Source: Annona cherimola
Lineage: Eukaryota; Streptophyta; Magnoliopsida; Magnoliales; Annonaceae
Reading direction: 5' to 3'
Length of the DNA: 64,000 bases
Assembly: GCA_030490835.1 (NCBI GenBank)
Contig: CM059971.1
Coordinates: 104,288,095-104,352,094 of the forward strand
Position numbers and translations under genes: made by a program. Position 1 is the first letter of the stretch. Each line of letters begins with the position of its first letter. Of the stretch, positions 48,004 through 58,919 are shown in pieces. The notes under the pieces were generated by a model. The model worked only from the letters and a program-made list of their open reading frames with translations. It was not told the DNA's origin and did no database searches.

Positions 48004-48339
48004 CGATTTTGTGTAGACGAAGTCTGCTGCAAAATGATCCCCACATATATTAAAATGTAATAATATTTTATATAATTATTTTTCATTAAAATATACTTTT
48101 ACTAGTTTTGGATGTTGAAAATGCAATTTTAAAATTGATATTTATATTAAATTATTTTATTATGTTGATTTTGTACTATTTTAAGATGGAGCTCGTATAC
48201 ATTTTTAATTTGAATGAAAATTGATCTGCTATTAAAGTAAATAATTCTAAATATAAAAAATAAAATGAATATTGATTTGATGATAAAATGGGGCTAATTT
48301 GCACCAGATTGCAGCGTAGTCTGCACTAGATCAAAATCA
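48004..48339 (-). mobile_element. MITE family A, diverged copy
   Basis: Left part CTGCTGCAAAATGATCCCC, body AATTTGAATGAAAATTGATC, and right end TCTGCACTAGATCAAAATC. Orientation as at 19607. Ends approximate; ATATA-type flanks on both sides. Confidence 0.65.
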
Positions 48340-48456
48340 TATATGCAGGGAGTCAGACTCACCCGAGTAGTCAACCCGTCGCATTGAATCCGAACTCTGA
48401 CGTGGATTAATCTAAATTCTAAAAAAAAAAAATTCAAAATTGAGCTACGAGATTAA

Positions 48457-48727
48457 GGGTGTGTTTGGTAATGAATAAAACTTTTGATGAAAAATTTTAG
48501 AAAGTAAAAGTTGTCAAATGATGTGATATGATAGGGGGAATAATGAGTAGTAAAGAGGATAAAGTTAAAATAAATAGGTTAGTTGTGTGGATGGTTGTGT
48601 AGAAATGATTGAAAAGTAGGGTGGTTGTATAAGAAAATGTGAAAAAATAATTAAAAAATATGATAGTTGTGGAAAGTGAAAAGTTTTAGATTGATTTGAC
48701 ATTTTTTGTTAATTGCCAAACACATCC
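48457..48727 (+). mobile_element. Tourist-like MITE
   Basis: Ends GGGTGTGTTTGGTAATG and TTGCCAAACACATCC. Duplication TAA at 48454-48456 and 48728-48730. It lies about 430 bp upstream of the ArfGAP start codon, so it may be in the promoter. Confidence 0.9.
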
Positions 48728-49154
48728 TAAATGAAATTTTTTACAATAAAAAAGAATAATACTGTTACAAAATACAAATACAGTTAATAATCGTCCCGAT
48801 GCAGCTTGCAACCGTTGATGGATGAGTGGATGGGAATAGACGGCAGTGATGTTACGCAGGGTAGACAGATGTTCAAACAGCAGCGGTGCGCGGGAAAAGC
48901 GATGCACGAAATCCGCGCGCAGCGTTCCCATCTCCTCCACCGCAGGAAAACCACCTGTTTTTAGCTCCTCACCCTCGCAGAACCGGCCTCCTCGTCCCCT
49001 TCCCCTCCCCGCTTTCCGTAAAATGAGAAAGAGACAACATCCTCACAACAAAGCCAGAAGAAGCAGAAGCAGCAGCAGAAGGAAGATAGAAGAAGAAGAG
49101 GAAAGATAAAATTTTAAAAAATTTCCCTCTCTTTCTCTCTTCCTTTTGTCCGCC

Positions 49155-52100
49155 ATGGCTTCCGCTTCCCGACGCCTGCGAGATCTCCAGTCCCGGCATC
49201 CCGGCAACAGGACCTGCGTTGACTGCTCCCAGAAGAACCCGCAGTGGGCCTCCGTCTCCTACGGCATCTTCATGTGCCTCGAGTGCTCCGGCAAGCATCG
49301 CGGCCTCGGCGTCCACATCAGCTTCGTCCGCTCTGTCACCATGGATTCCTGGTCAGAGCCCCAGCTCCGGAAGATGGAGGCCGGCAGCAACGAAGCCCTC
49401 AATTCCTTCCTCGCTCAGTATGGCGTCCCCAAGGAGACCGACATCGTCGTCAAGTACCATACCAACGCTGCCGCCGTCTACCGCCACAAGATCCTGGCCG
49501 TCGCCGAGGGCCGCCCTTGGCGGGACCCGCCCCTCGTCAAGGAGTCTCTTGCTGCGGTTGCGGTTCAGGCCCCGCAGCAGCGGCCCCCCCAGGCGCACGG
49601 AGCTGGCAGGGGCGCCGGCACCGGGAATTTAGCAGATGATGTTGGGTGGGATGGCTGGGGTGACGACGATGGCTTCCGGCCTATGGATCCGAGGCGGAAT
49701 CAGTCGGTGGGGGATTTCATGGCTTTTAGCGGCGGTGACGGCGGGAGTGCCAAACGTCCACCGGTGAAGTCACGATCGACGGATGATATGGTGATGGCAG
49801 CCCATATGGAGTCGTCAGGCATGAGTAACGAGAGCTACATTGCTAGGAAGTTGGCAGAGAACAGCACGAAGCCGGAGGGTATCCCGCCTTCAAAAGGGGG
49901 TAAGTATGTGGGGTTTGGGTCAGCGCCTCCGCCTGCGGCTCGGCAGCAGAACAATTATCAGGGCGATGTGATTAGGGATACAATGTCAGCGTTTTCCGAG
50001 GTGAGCATTTTCCTTTTCGAGAAAATGCTGTCGCTAAACCTGCTAAATGGGCCTTTTGGTATCCATGCATTCACTGAGTAAGCACCGTATTCGTATGCCA
50101 TAGGCAGGACCATCGGTCATTGGTATGCAACATATTTGCCAGGTCGTATCCATGCATTCACTGAGTAAACACCGTATTCGTATGCCATAGGCAGGACCAT
50201 CGGTCATTGGTATGCAACATATTTGGCAGGTCGCCTGCAAGATGGACAGGCGCACCCACCCACCCACCCACCCAACCATCCCCCCCCCCCCCCCCCCACA
50301 CCAACAACAACAACAACAACAAAACGTAAAATCTCATTTGATGACCTTCTTGCTTCGGTTCTGAACGTGATGACTTTCACATTGCAAGTTTTTGTCTTTC
50401 TCCTCTTCCCATGGCTTTTTGGGCCTATCCCTTCCTCCCCGAAGACTTCAAATAACCCGTTCGCCCAGAGACTGCAGTTTTACGCAGGCTCCCATTACAC
50501 ATAACCAAATGATTCCAATTTATTACATCTCGGGGCCACCAGTAGATTTCTTGAATACGTCCATTTTGTAAAAACTTTCGTCTTTCCAGTCTTCTGGTTA
50601 AAAAGTCGTATATGCTTATCCTATTCGTGCATCTATGTACTCTCGGCACCATAAATCGTTGTTGAATGGAATCTTCCCATTCAACCTAACTGTTGCTTGG
50701 TGACGTATTTGGTATGCTGCCTTACCTATGTCTCCAATTCTGCTACCTACCCAAGTTTACAGAAAACAGCCTTTTTCAATCTTTTAACTATCATGAATTG
50801 TCTATTTCATATACTGGAAACAGTCAGTTTCACGGGCCGCTTAATTAACAGTACCCAGTAAATCACTTATTTTTAGTCGTACTGTTTGCATGAGCATAGA
50901 TGCAGTCGATATGCAGATGAATTTTCCTTTTTCCGTGATTCTCTGTTAAATAACGTGCACCGCGAGACCTTCCGTATCATAGCACCATGAGTTGAAAAAC
51001 TTGCTTTATCAAAAGCCGTCTTGATACAAGGGGTTGTATCATGTACGTTAGGTGGATATTATCATCATTTACCGTGCTGAAGTTTTTGGGAAGTGGTATT
51101 TCATGAAACATAATTGATTTGAATATGATGGTGCCCCAGGCATAATCTATCTAATTAGAACTAAAATGCAAGTGTCTAATTAGATTTTCAAAGAGAACCT
51201 TTTGAATTTTCTTTTTGTTCGGCCAATATCCATTCTACACTTCAAGGCATCTCACCTTGGTTCCACTAATCCGCAAACAGAATCGCAACCCTCATGGTTG
51301 TTCGGAGCTTGCTACGAACTCGTACACTTGTTTCTCTGAGCTTACTAGAAATTTAATATCCCATAATTCCAAGGGCAATCCTCTTTCTAGCAAAAACCCA
51401 AACAAACACTAGAATTCACAAAGATCCACCTCTTGTTAGGTTTGTCTGTATGAAGTTAAAGCATATGCATAAAACAAATTAGAATTTACCGTCTAAATCT
51501 GATGCAGGAACTCCTATTCAGATGTAGATGATGACGTTAAGTACTTCGTAGACTTTAAATGCTTGAAGAGAGTAATTTTTGTTGGTAGTCTTCTTACATT
51601 AGACCTTCTTGCATTATACTCCAACAACTTGTACGGGTATTTGGAGGAGATATATGGTTGTTGGAGATGAAGACTATCTGTTTGGAGAATTTTCAGATGT
51701 TCAGAAATCCAGCTGTTATATAATGTTCACCTCAACAGGGCCCCGTGTGAACCCTGTCTGAACATCTATTGGTGGACAGGACCCTGTCAGCCCAAATGCT
51801 CCCTTGTGCGACCCTTTCTTTGGTCCTAATGGGTGCCTCCTTCCTAAGTGATCAACAAGCCCCTTCTGTCCATGGTTGATCCCTTGTGAGTTTCCCTGTT
51901 TCTCTAATCCTTATCGAAAGCTCGTTAGCCCCAACAGCAGTTCATGAACACATTTAATTGTAATATGCCACATTTAATTGTAACCGAAACTACACCTCTG
52001 GAGTTTGGAGTTTGGAGTCTGGAGTTAACAGTGACAGTTTACAATATTTTGAAAGGTGTTTCATTCTTGCAAATGCTGATGAAAATAAATGATTTGAAAA

Positions 52101-54654
52101 TTTTTCGATATCTTATCAATAAGAATCATCATCTGGTGAACATGCTTTCTACACGACTTTCTGGTACGATCCACTAGTTGGAGGTCATATTCATGGTGTC
52201 TATTGCCAGAGAAGAAAACAAGAACTAAAACAGGAACGGAAACTAAGCTACGAATTGAAGAATTGAAAGAATTAAAGGAATTGAAAAGAATAGAAACGAA
52301 TTGAGATCTCACCTCAATTACAATGGCCGCTCCTATTTAATTGCTGTTTACCACGCCTGGTTTGGGAGAGCAGCACCCTTACACTTATGTGCATACCATT
52401 CATAAGACTGTTTCCATTTTTTTGGCTTACTATGGTGATGATGATATTATAATGATTATTTGGAGTACAATGTCTTTAAACATGTCTCAGAACATCAAAG
52501 TTTTGAATTCCTAATTTTGAGCAGTGTGGTGTGCATTCTCTAAATTTCTAGTTGATAGCTTGCAGTTCGTTTTGTCCATGTTACTTGTTCATACAATTGG
52601 GGTTTTCTGTGGTCCCCTAATTAGGCATTTTATTACCTTCTAATGTAGATTAAGAGGACAGTTGCAAGCATCTGGTGATTGTGGCTAAAGTAGGCATAAT
52701 CTTGTGATATATCTATTTGAGGGTTATTTGCATAGGTTTTGATGAAATTATATCTGATATAATGTAACTTTCTTCTTTGCAAGGAAATTTGAGTCTTGGT
52801 TCTATCCTTCATAAACGCTCCTTAGTAGTCCATCAAGAAATGACCATCACATAAACAAACAACAGTAAAATCATTGTGAATTCATTAAATACTCCCAGAA
52901 ACTTGCAATGAGAAAAAAAAGTGTTCATAAAAAATGTTCGTTTGTTTGAAATTGATGATTTTTATTTTCATCAATTTATGAGTTTTTGAAAGTATTCTTG
53001 AATTTATAATGATTTTGATTTCATTGATTTCACAATCATTTCCTGCTGGAGCTGGACTGTAAGTCTGTAACATGAATGGTATTCGTAAAGATAGAACAAA
53101 CCTCAAGGATATGGTTTAGTGTCGGGTGCAATTTCACCAAACTCAGGGTTTACCTATTTGCATGTGACTCTATATATGAGATTGACACTCTGATGATGAT
53201 GTTCATGAAAGCTACAAAATGGTGTCTTTTAAATTGGTTTTCAAACTCTTTTCAAAGGATTCTAAATATCTTCTTTCTTAGTCTTTTCCTATTCATGCGA
53301 CTGAGGGTGCGTTTGGTATGGAGTTTGAGTAAAAATTGGGGAAAAAAAGATTTTGGGAAAAATTTTAGAATGTGAGAGTAACGTGATATAATAGGGGTAA
53401 TGATTGAAATGCAAGGTGGGTAGGTATGTAAAGATGTGAAAATGATTGAAATGTAGATGTAATGATCGGAAAGTTGAGTAGTTAGGTAGTTAGATGTAAA
53501 ATCATATGAGAAGGTGTGTACGAAGGACTGGAGAAGTTTTTTATCCACTTTTTCAGCGTACCAAGCATACCCTAAATGTAAATCTTTGTTTATTTTATAT
53601 ATGTCATACTATTTGGTTATTTATCTGCAAATTTGATGAATATTCAATGGGATTGAGGTATTAATGGTAGTATTCTTCTTAAGTATTGTTCTTACGATCA
53701 GTTTTCTTCAGGGATTTGGCCGGCTGTCCATTGTCGCAGCTACTGCTGCACAATCCGCGGCTATTGCAGTTCAAGCAGGCACAAGAGAGCTAACGTCCAA
53801 GGTAAATATATTTTTCATTTACAGAATTACTAAGAGCAGATGATAAAAGCAAATCAATTAAGATAGATTGTTCCTATATATATAAAAAAAAAGACAGATT
53901 GTTGTAGATTTGACTAAACCAACTACCATATATGAGATGTGCAAGCTTTCTGGGAAAGGGACGAGGTCACAAGAATGCCTTAGATTGCTTGTAGAGGACA
54001 GGACATGACAGAAGTGTGTTAGGAGCTTTTGGCTCCGACATTAAGTTGATTTCGAACAAAGAACTCTCCAAATTAAATATATAATTACCAAAATTCTAAA
54101 TATGCATAAAAGGCATTAAATCCTATTGATTGTTCTAGGCTTAAAACAAATGTGTAATCATCTACTTTGAAAGTGCTGTATGAAGTGGAATCTATTTGAC
54201 GGTAATCATGGGCCTCATTTTACAGGTAAGAGATGGTAGCTATGATTATCGAGTGAATGAAACAGTGAATGCCGTGGCCACAAAGACGACAGAAATTGGA
54301 CAGAGAACATGGGGGATGGTGAGAGATGTCATGGCCATGGCTTCAAACAAGGTTGAGGAATATAGCAAGGAGCCATGGGAGAGGAATGATGGTCATAAAG
54401 ATTGTGGGAATGAGAATAAAGGCTTGAGTACACCCGCTGGGCATTCTTCGAGCAGGCCGTGCGACAACTCCACGACTACTACTACTTCCTGGGACGATTG
54501 GGATGCTAAGGACAGTAAAAACGCGCAGGGAGGTGACACACAGAGGAAGGACAGCTGGTCAGGCTGGGATGATGATGGCGATGACAACTACCACTACATC
54601 CAATCATCAAAGAAGAGTTCTAATCAGAGTGGGAAATCAGGTAGCTCATGGTAA
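49155..54654 (+). CDS. AGD7: ArfGAP domain protein, AGD6/AGD7 type
   Basis: A GTPase-activating protein for Arf GTPases in Golgi/vesicle traffic; Arabidopsis AGD7 acts at the Golgi. The three exons are 49155-50000, 53712-53801 and 54226-54654; GT-AG junctions are all phase 0, and the 454 residues match the family length. The ArfGAP zinc finger is complete: Cys21, Cys24, Cys41, Cys44 (C-x2-C-x16-C-x2-C), with the arginine finger Arg49 in KHRGLG. Conserved [18 protein letters not shown] follows. The C-terminal half has the family's [45 protein letters not shown] and Trp/Asp-rich WDDWD and [10 protein letters not shown] motifs. The ATG at 49155 sits in GCCATGG context; an upstream in-frame extension would need a non-ATG start. 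Exon 1 is GC-rich. AGD6 versus AGD7 was not resolved. Confidence 0.94.
50059..50232. repeat. 87-bp tandem duplication in ArfGAP intron 1
   Basis: GTATCCATGCATTCACTGAG begins copies at 50059 and 50146. The copies are nearly identical through GGACCATCGGTCATTGGTAT and GCAACATATTTG, indicating a recent duplication just after exon 1. Confidence 0.92.
50262..50320. repeat. Microsatellite cluster (CCCA, poly-C, CAA)
   Basis: (CCCA)n at about 50253-50275, a run of eighteen C at 50280-50297, then (CAA)n to about 50322. All lie in intron 1 right after the 87-bp duplication. Confidence 0.85.
53305..53572 (+). mobile_element. Tourist-like MITE in ArfGAP intron 1
   Basis: Left end GGGTGCGTTTGGTATGGAG and right end GCGTACCAAGCATACC. 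Flanks are TGA and TAA, an imperfect duplication. It is about 140 bp before exon 2. Confidence 0.75.
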
Positions 54655-55551
54655 TATCAGGTAGCTTCAATTGAATTTGTCTGTTCCAATTAATATACAC
54701 ATATATTTTCTTTTTGTTTATGTTGCCCCTGGTTTGAGAGGAGTGTGCGTCATCTTTGTTTTGTGCCATCCCATCAAGGAGGTTTTCTAATTATCATTTG
54801 GCCGCATGGGTTAGCAATCAATGTCATTGGTCCAAGGCCCACTACTAGTACAATATGGCCTGTAATCATTCTCAATGGAGCAGCATATTGTTGGCCGGAT
54901 TTGTGGCTAATGAGAAATGTCGTTACATACTGCAGCGTATATTTCATCCTTTGGTGGGCCACCTGGATTGCCGAGCCATGCGGTCCACTTGCGTAAACTG
55001 AAAACCGGAATGTATTATAATCCCATCCTGGCACAAGGGATCTTATGTAATTGCTCTCCATTTTCTTCACCACGGGAAGCGTCAAAGAGGGGGGGGGGGG
55101 GTGGGGTGGGGTGGGGTTAGCTTCTACATTGTATATCAGGGCCAAATTGCCTAAATAAATAAATAAAAACTGTGCAGCCTGTAAGAATCAAAATGTTTGC
55201 CATTTCCGGATCTTCCTTATCTTTCGTGTTTCTAATCTGTACCACGTTTCAGCAGTGACTTATGGTCACTTCACATAGTTTACAAGGGCGACAACTGTAA
55301 AAAATCATTAATCACAGACAACAAAGCTGCTATTTCCCATAGTTCACAAGGGTCACATCAACCTCTTTTTCTGACTCCGCTGTGACCCGAGAATGATCAA
55401 GATTGAGTGGCTAGGCAATATATACAGATGCACATAGATACAGGGCTAAAAAAAAAAAATCTTGGTTTATTTAAATTTCCATGAAGGTGGAATATATGCA
55501 TATGGAGGAGAAATGGGATCTCTTTATTTCTTTTGTAATCATGATTCATGA
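54655..55551. other. Convergent intergenic region between the ArfGAP and CHX20 genes
   Basis: Both genes end here, 897 bp apart, so it holds two 3' UTRs facing each other. A G-rich tract at 55089-55116 (runs of 13, 4, 4 and 4 G) is a G-quadruplex candidate on the plus strand. No gene recognised. Confidence 0.6.
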
Positions 55552-58500
55552 TCATACCAAGTCGGCCACAGCTTCGCTGTCGATCACCTTCGAAACAGGC
55601 ATCACATTCTCATGGATCACGTCGTGCTGCTGAACCACGAGCACCGAAGCAACCACGCCGTGGCCGCAAGAAGCCAAGATGTCGCCGATGGGTCCCAGCT
55701 CTGCATGCTCAGCCACACGCTCTGCCAGCTCTGCCACCATCGCCGACGGGAACCTCCCTCTCCCCACCACGATCAGCTCGTATTGCCTGCTCCTCCCAAC
55801 CTCCAACACCCTCTCCACGATGTTCTTCCCTGCCTGCCTCTCCTCATAATCTGCCATGCCTTCCCTCCTCCGCCTGAATTCCCCCACCGCCAAATCATCC
55901 AGCTCCTAATTCATTCATTCATACATACATAACGTAAGAAATCGATTTGTTAATTTGTGTGGAGAACTAAAATTATAGTTTAAAAAAAAACTACTTGATC
56001 ACCTTCTCCCTCTGAAGATCAATGGCAGCCGTAGAGAAGCTGTAGTTATCGTCGGAACTCTTCTCAGGAGATGGTCTGAGCTTGACTCCATTAGCAATGG
56101 CAGCGTGGTTGGCGCAGACGAACCTCACGACGTGGGCCCTCACTCCTGGATGCTCTGCCATCCTGCCCACCAGCTCCAACGCCTCCCTATCGTCAGGCCC
56201 GCCGAAGAAGAGCACGCAGACGCAATGCGCAACATCTGCCGGCTTGTTCTGCTGTTCCCCTCCCAAACCACGATCCACCAGCAGCCCCACCGAGCACGGC
56301 GCCTCCTTCAGCACCCTCTGGTTCACCCCCCTCCAACCATACCCCGCGTTCTCCATCACCACCTCCTCCTCTCCCATTCTCCTGCTCCCCCTACTCTTTG
56401 CCTGCTTATGGAAGGGGAGGATCACCATCGCTGCCTGCTTCTCCTCCGCCACGCTGCACACATCCTCGTGCATGCTCGCCAGGGCCGAGACGCCTGTCAT
56501 CGGCCGGACCTTCACCCTCCCCAGCTGCCCGTAGGCCTCGAAAGCCACCGTCACGCCGCCGTCGTTGGTCTCCTTTCGCAGCGGGTTGCGGAAGGGAAGG
56601 CCGTTCTTGCGGGCCCGGAAGGCCATGGCGATCGAAGAAGATCGCTCGGTGAGCTCGACGAGGTGCATGATGTAGAGTTTGAGCGGAGATTTGGAGGTGC
56701 CGCGGATGGTCTCTATGAGGTTGATGATGGAGGGTACGTTGTGGGGCCCATGAATGCACGAGAGAATGCGTAGCTCTTTGCTGCTGCCGGCGCCGATGTC
56801 TGGGGAAGAGTTCTGAAGCTTCCGAAGTTTGTAGCCGGGGCGGCGGGCTGGTTTATAGATTGCCATGACGATTGGAGTGGTGATGAAGGTGGTTAAAAGA
56901 GCCATCAGAACAAGGATGGCGAACATCTCGTCGTTCAGAACCTGTAACAGAATATGCCCATTTAACCATCCGATTTCATACATCAACTTGATATGGTTAT
57001 AGTCAATCTAAAATGTGAATACTGTGATCGTGTCTACTATATTTTAAATGGGTACATTAATTATCAGATAATTAATGTCTTTGTGTCTAATTTATTATCT
57101 CAATATGTACAAGAAGTTAATGCAATTAAAAGGCTATTCAGTATTTTTCAAAGCTAGTTAATTATACAAAAAATTATTTGTAGAATTTCGTTGTACTTCC
57201 TTCCAATTCTATTTAAGGCATATTTGTTTACAACAAAAAACTTTTTAATTTAAATTTTTTTATTCTTCATAACTATCACATTTTTAATTATTTTTCATAT
57301 CTTTTTATATAACTCACATACTTTTTAATCATTTCTACATAAATATTCATACAAAGAATTTATTCATTTTAGCTTTATTCTCTTTATTTTTCATTATTAC
57401 TCTCGTTATATCACATAATTTTCTATTGATTTAAAAACTTTTATATAAATTTTTTTAACACACTCTTAGTTTGAACTTTTGTGACATTAACAAATCTAAA
57501 TAACCATATATAACATAAAAATTTTACGATGTGTCTTCATATTCAGATTTTCTATAATAATATTTTCAAATATTTATGTTATTAAAATGCTCAATTCCAA
57601 TTAATTATCATAAATTTTAAATAATTATTTATAACTAAATGGTTCAATACGCTATAATACTTATTTAAGTACGCCTAATTATATAATACACGATTCAATA
57701 AAAGAAAGAAAAATAAGAAGAGTCTTTTGGGTCCGACCAGCAAAGAGGAGACTATTGTGTGTGTGTGTCTCTATACATGGGCTCCGCTTCTATATAATCA
57801 AGTTACATAGAAGTGGAGTCATGTAATCCATTCAAAATCTAAGGTTTTGATTTTTAATGTAAAATCTAATTCATTAATTATATTTAATATCATTTGTTTA
57901 TCTAGAGAATCAAATTTCATCCTAATCAAGTACTATGGGCCACATTTGCTAGAAAAAATATATATTTATGTATAAATTATGAAAAATGCTAAAATATTAA
58001 TTTTAAAGTATTATTTTTGACATATAAACCGTCCAAAAAATCATTTCTATGTGAATAAATGATTGTTTAAAGTATTATTACATTCTAATACATGTATAAA
58101 TAAATCTAAGTATTTTTCATAATTTATATACGATTATATATATTTGAACAAATGTGGCTCATAAACATATTTAATTGGGATGAAACTTGGTCTTTTAAAT
58201 AAACAAATGATATTAAATATAATAAATGAATTAAATTTTTTATTAAAAATTAAAATTTTAGATTTTATGGTGATTTGGCAATGAGTATAAAATATCATCT
58301 TAAAACTTTTCAATCTAAAACTTTTCACTTTCTATGACTACTATATTTTTAAATCATTTTTTTACATTTTTTTATACAACTACCATACTTTTCAATCATT
58401 TCTACACAATTACCTATACAACTAACCTATCTATTTTAACTTTATTCTCTTTACTCATTATTATTACCATTATCATTTGATAACTTTTACTCTCCAAAAT

Positions 58501-58888
58501 TTTTCACCGAAAAGTTTTATCCATTCACACAAACACCCTAATGTTATATAAAAGTGGTACTTCACACACGCATGAATAACAACCAATGATTAGTGCAGGT
58601 GGTCTGGGCGTTCCCCTGTTAGATGGAATCTGGGTACCAATCACACACTGATTAAAAAACAAAAAAAGGCACACGAATAGAATGTAATGATGATGGCCGA
58701 ACGTAAAGGGATCCGGATTCGACGGCCAAGGGCTCAAGTTAAAAGGAATCTAACATGATTCTCGGGTTCGACTTCTGCATTTTTTATGATTTTTCTGAAA
58801 ACTTCGCGTACCAGCCACCAGTGTAAGTGCCCACGAAGAAATTAAAATATTAAAGAAGATACCTTTTAGGAGTAAAATGCGCAGAGAA

Positions 58889-58919
<31 letters not shown>

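Noticed and set aside
49219..49639. Arg/Pro/Ser-rich ORFs over the ArfGAP first exon
   Set aside because: Off-frame readings of a GC-rich exon whose true frame has a complete zinc finger.
55991..56002. In-frame TAG after VIK as the CHX20 stop
   Set aside because: A GT donor at 56002/56001 and an acceptor before 55905 add the conserved [10 protein letters not shown] tail, so the TAG is intronic.
56082..56773. ORFs of 150 and 222 codons on the plus strand
   Set aside because: Antisense readings of CHX20 exon 3, which is GC-rich.
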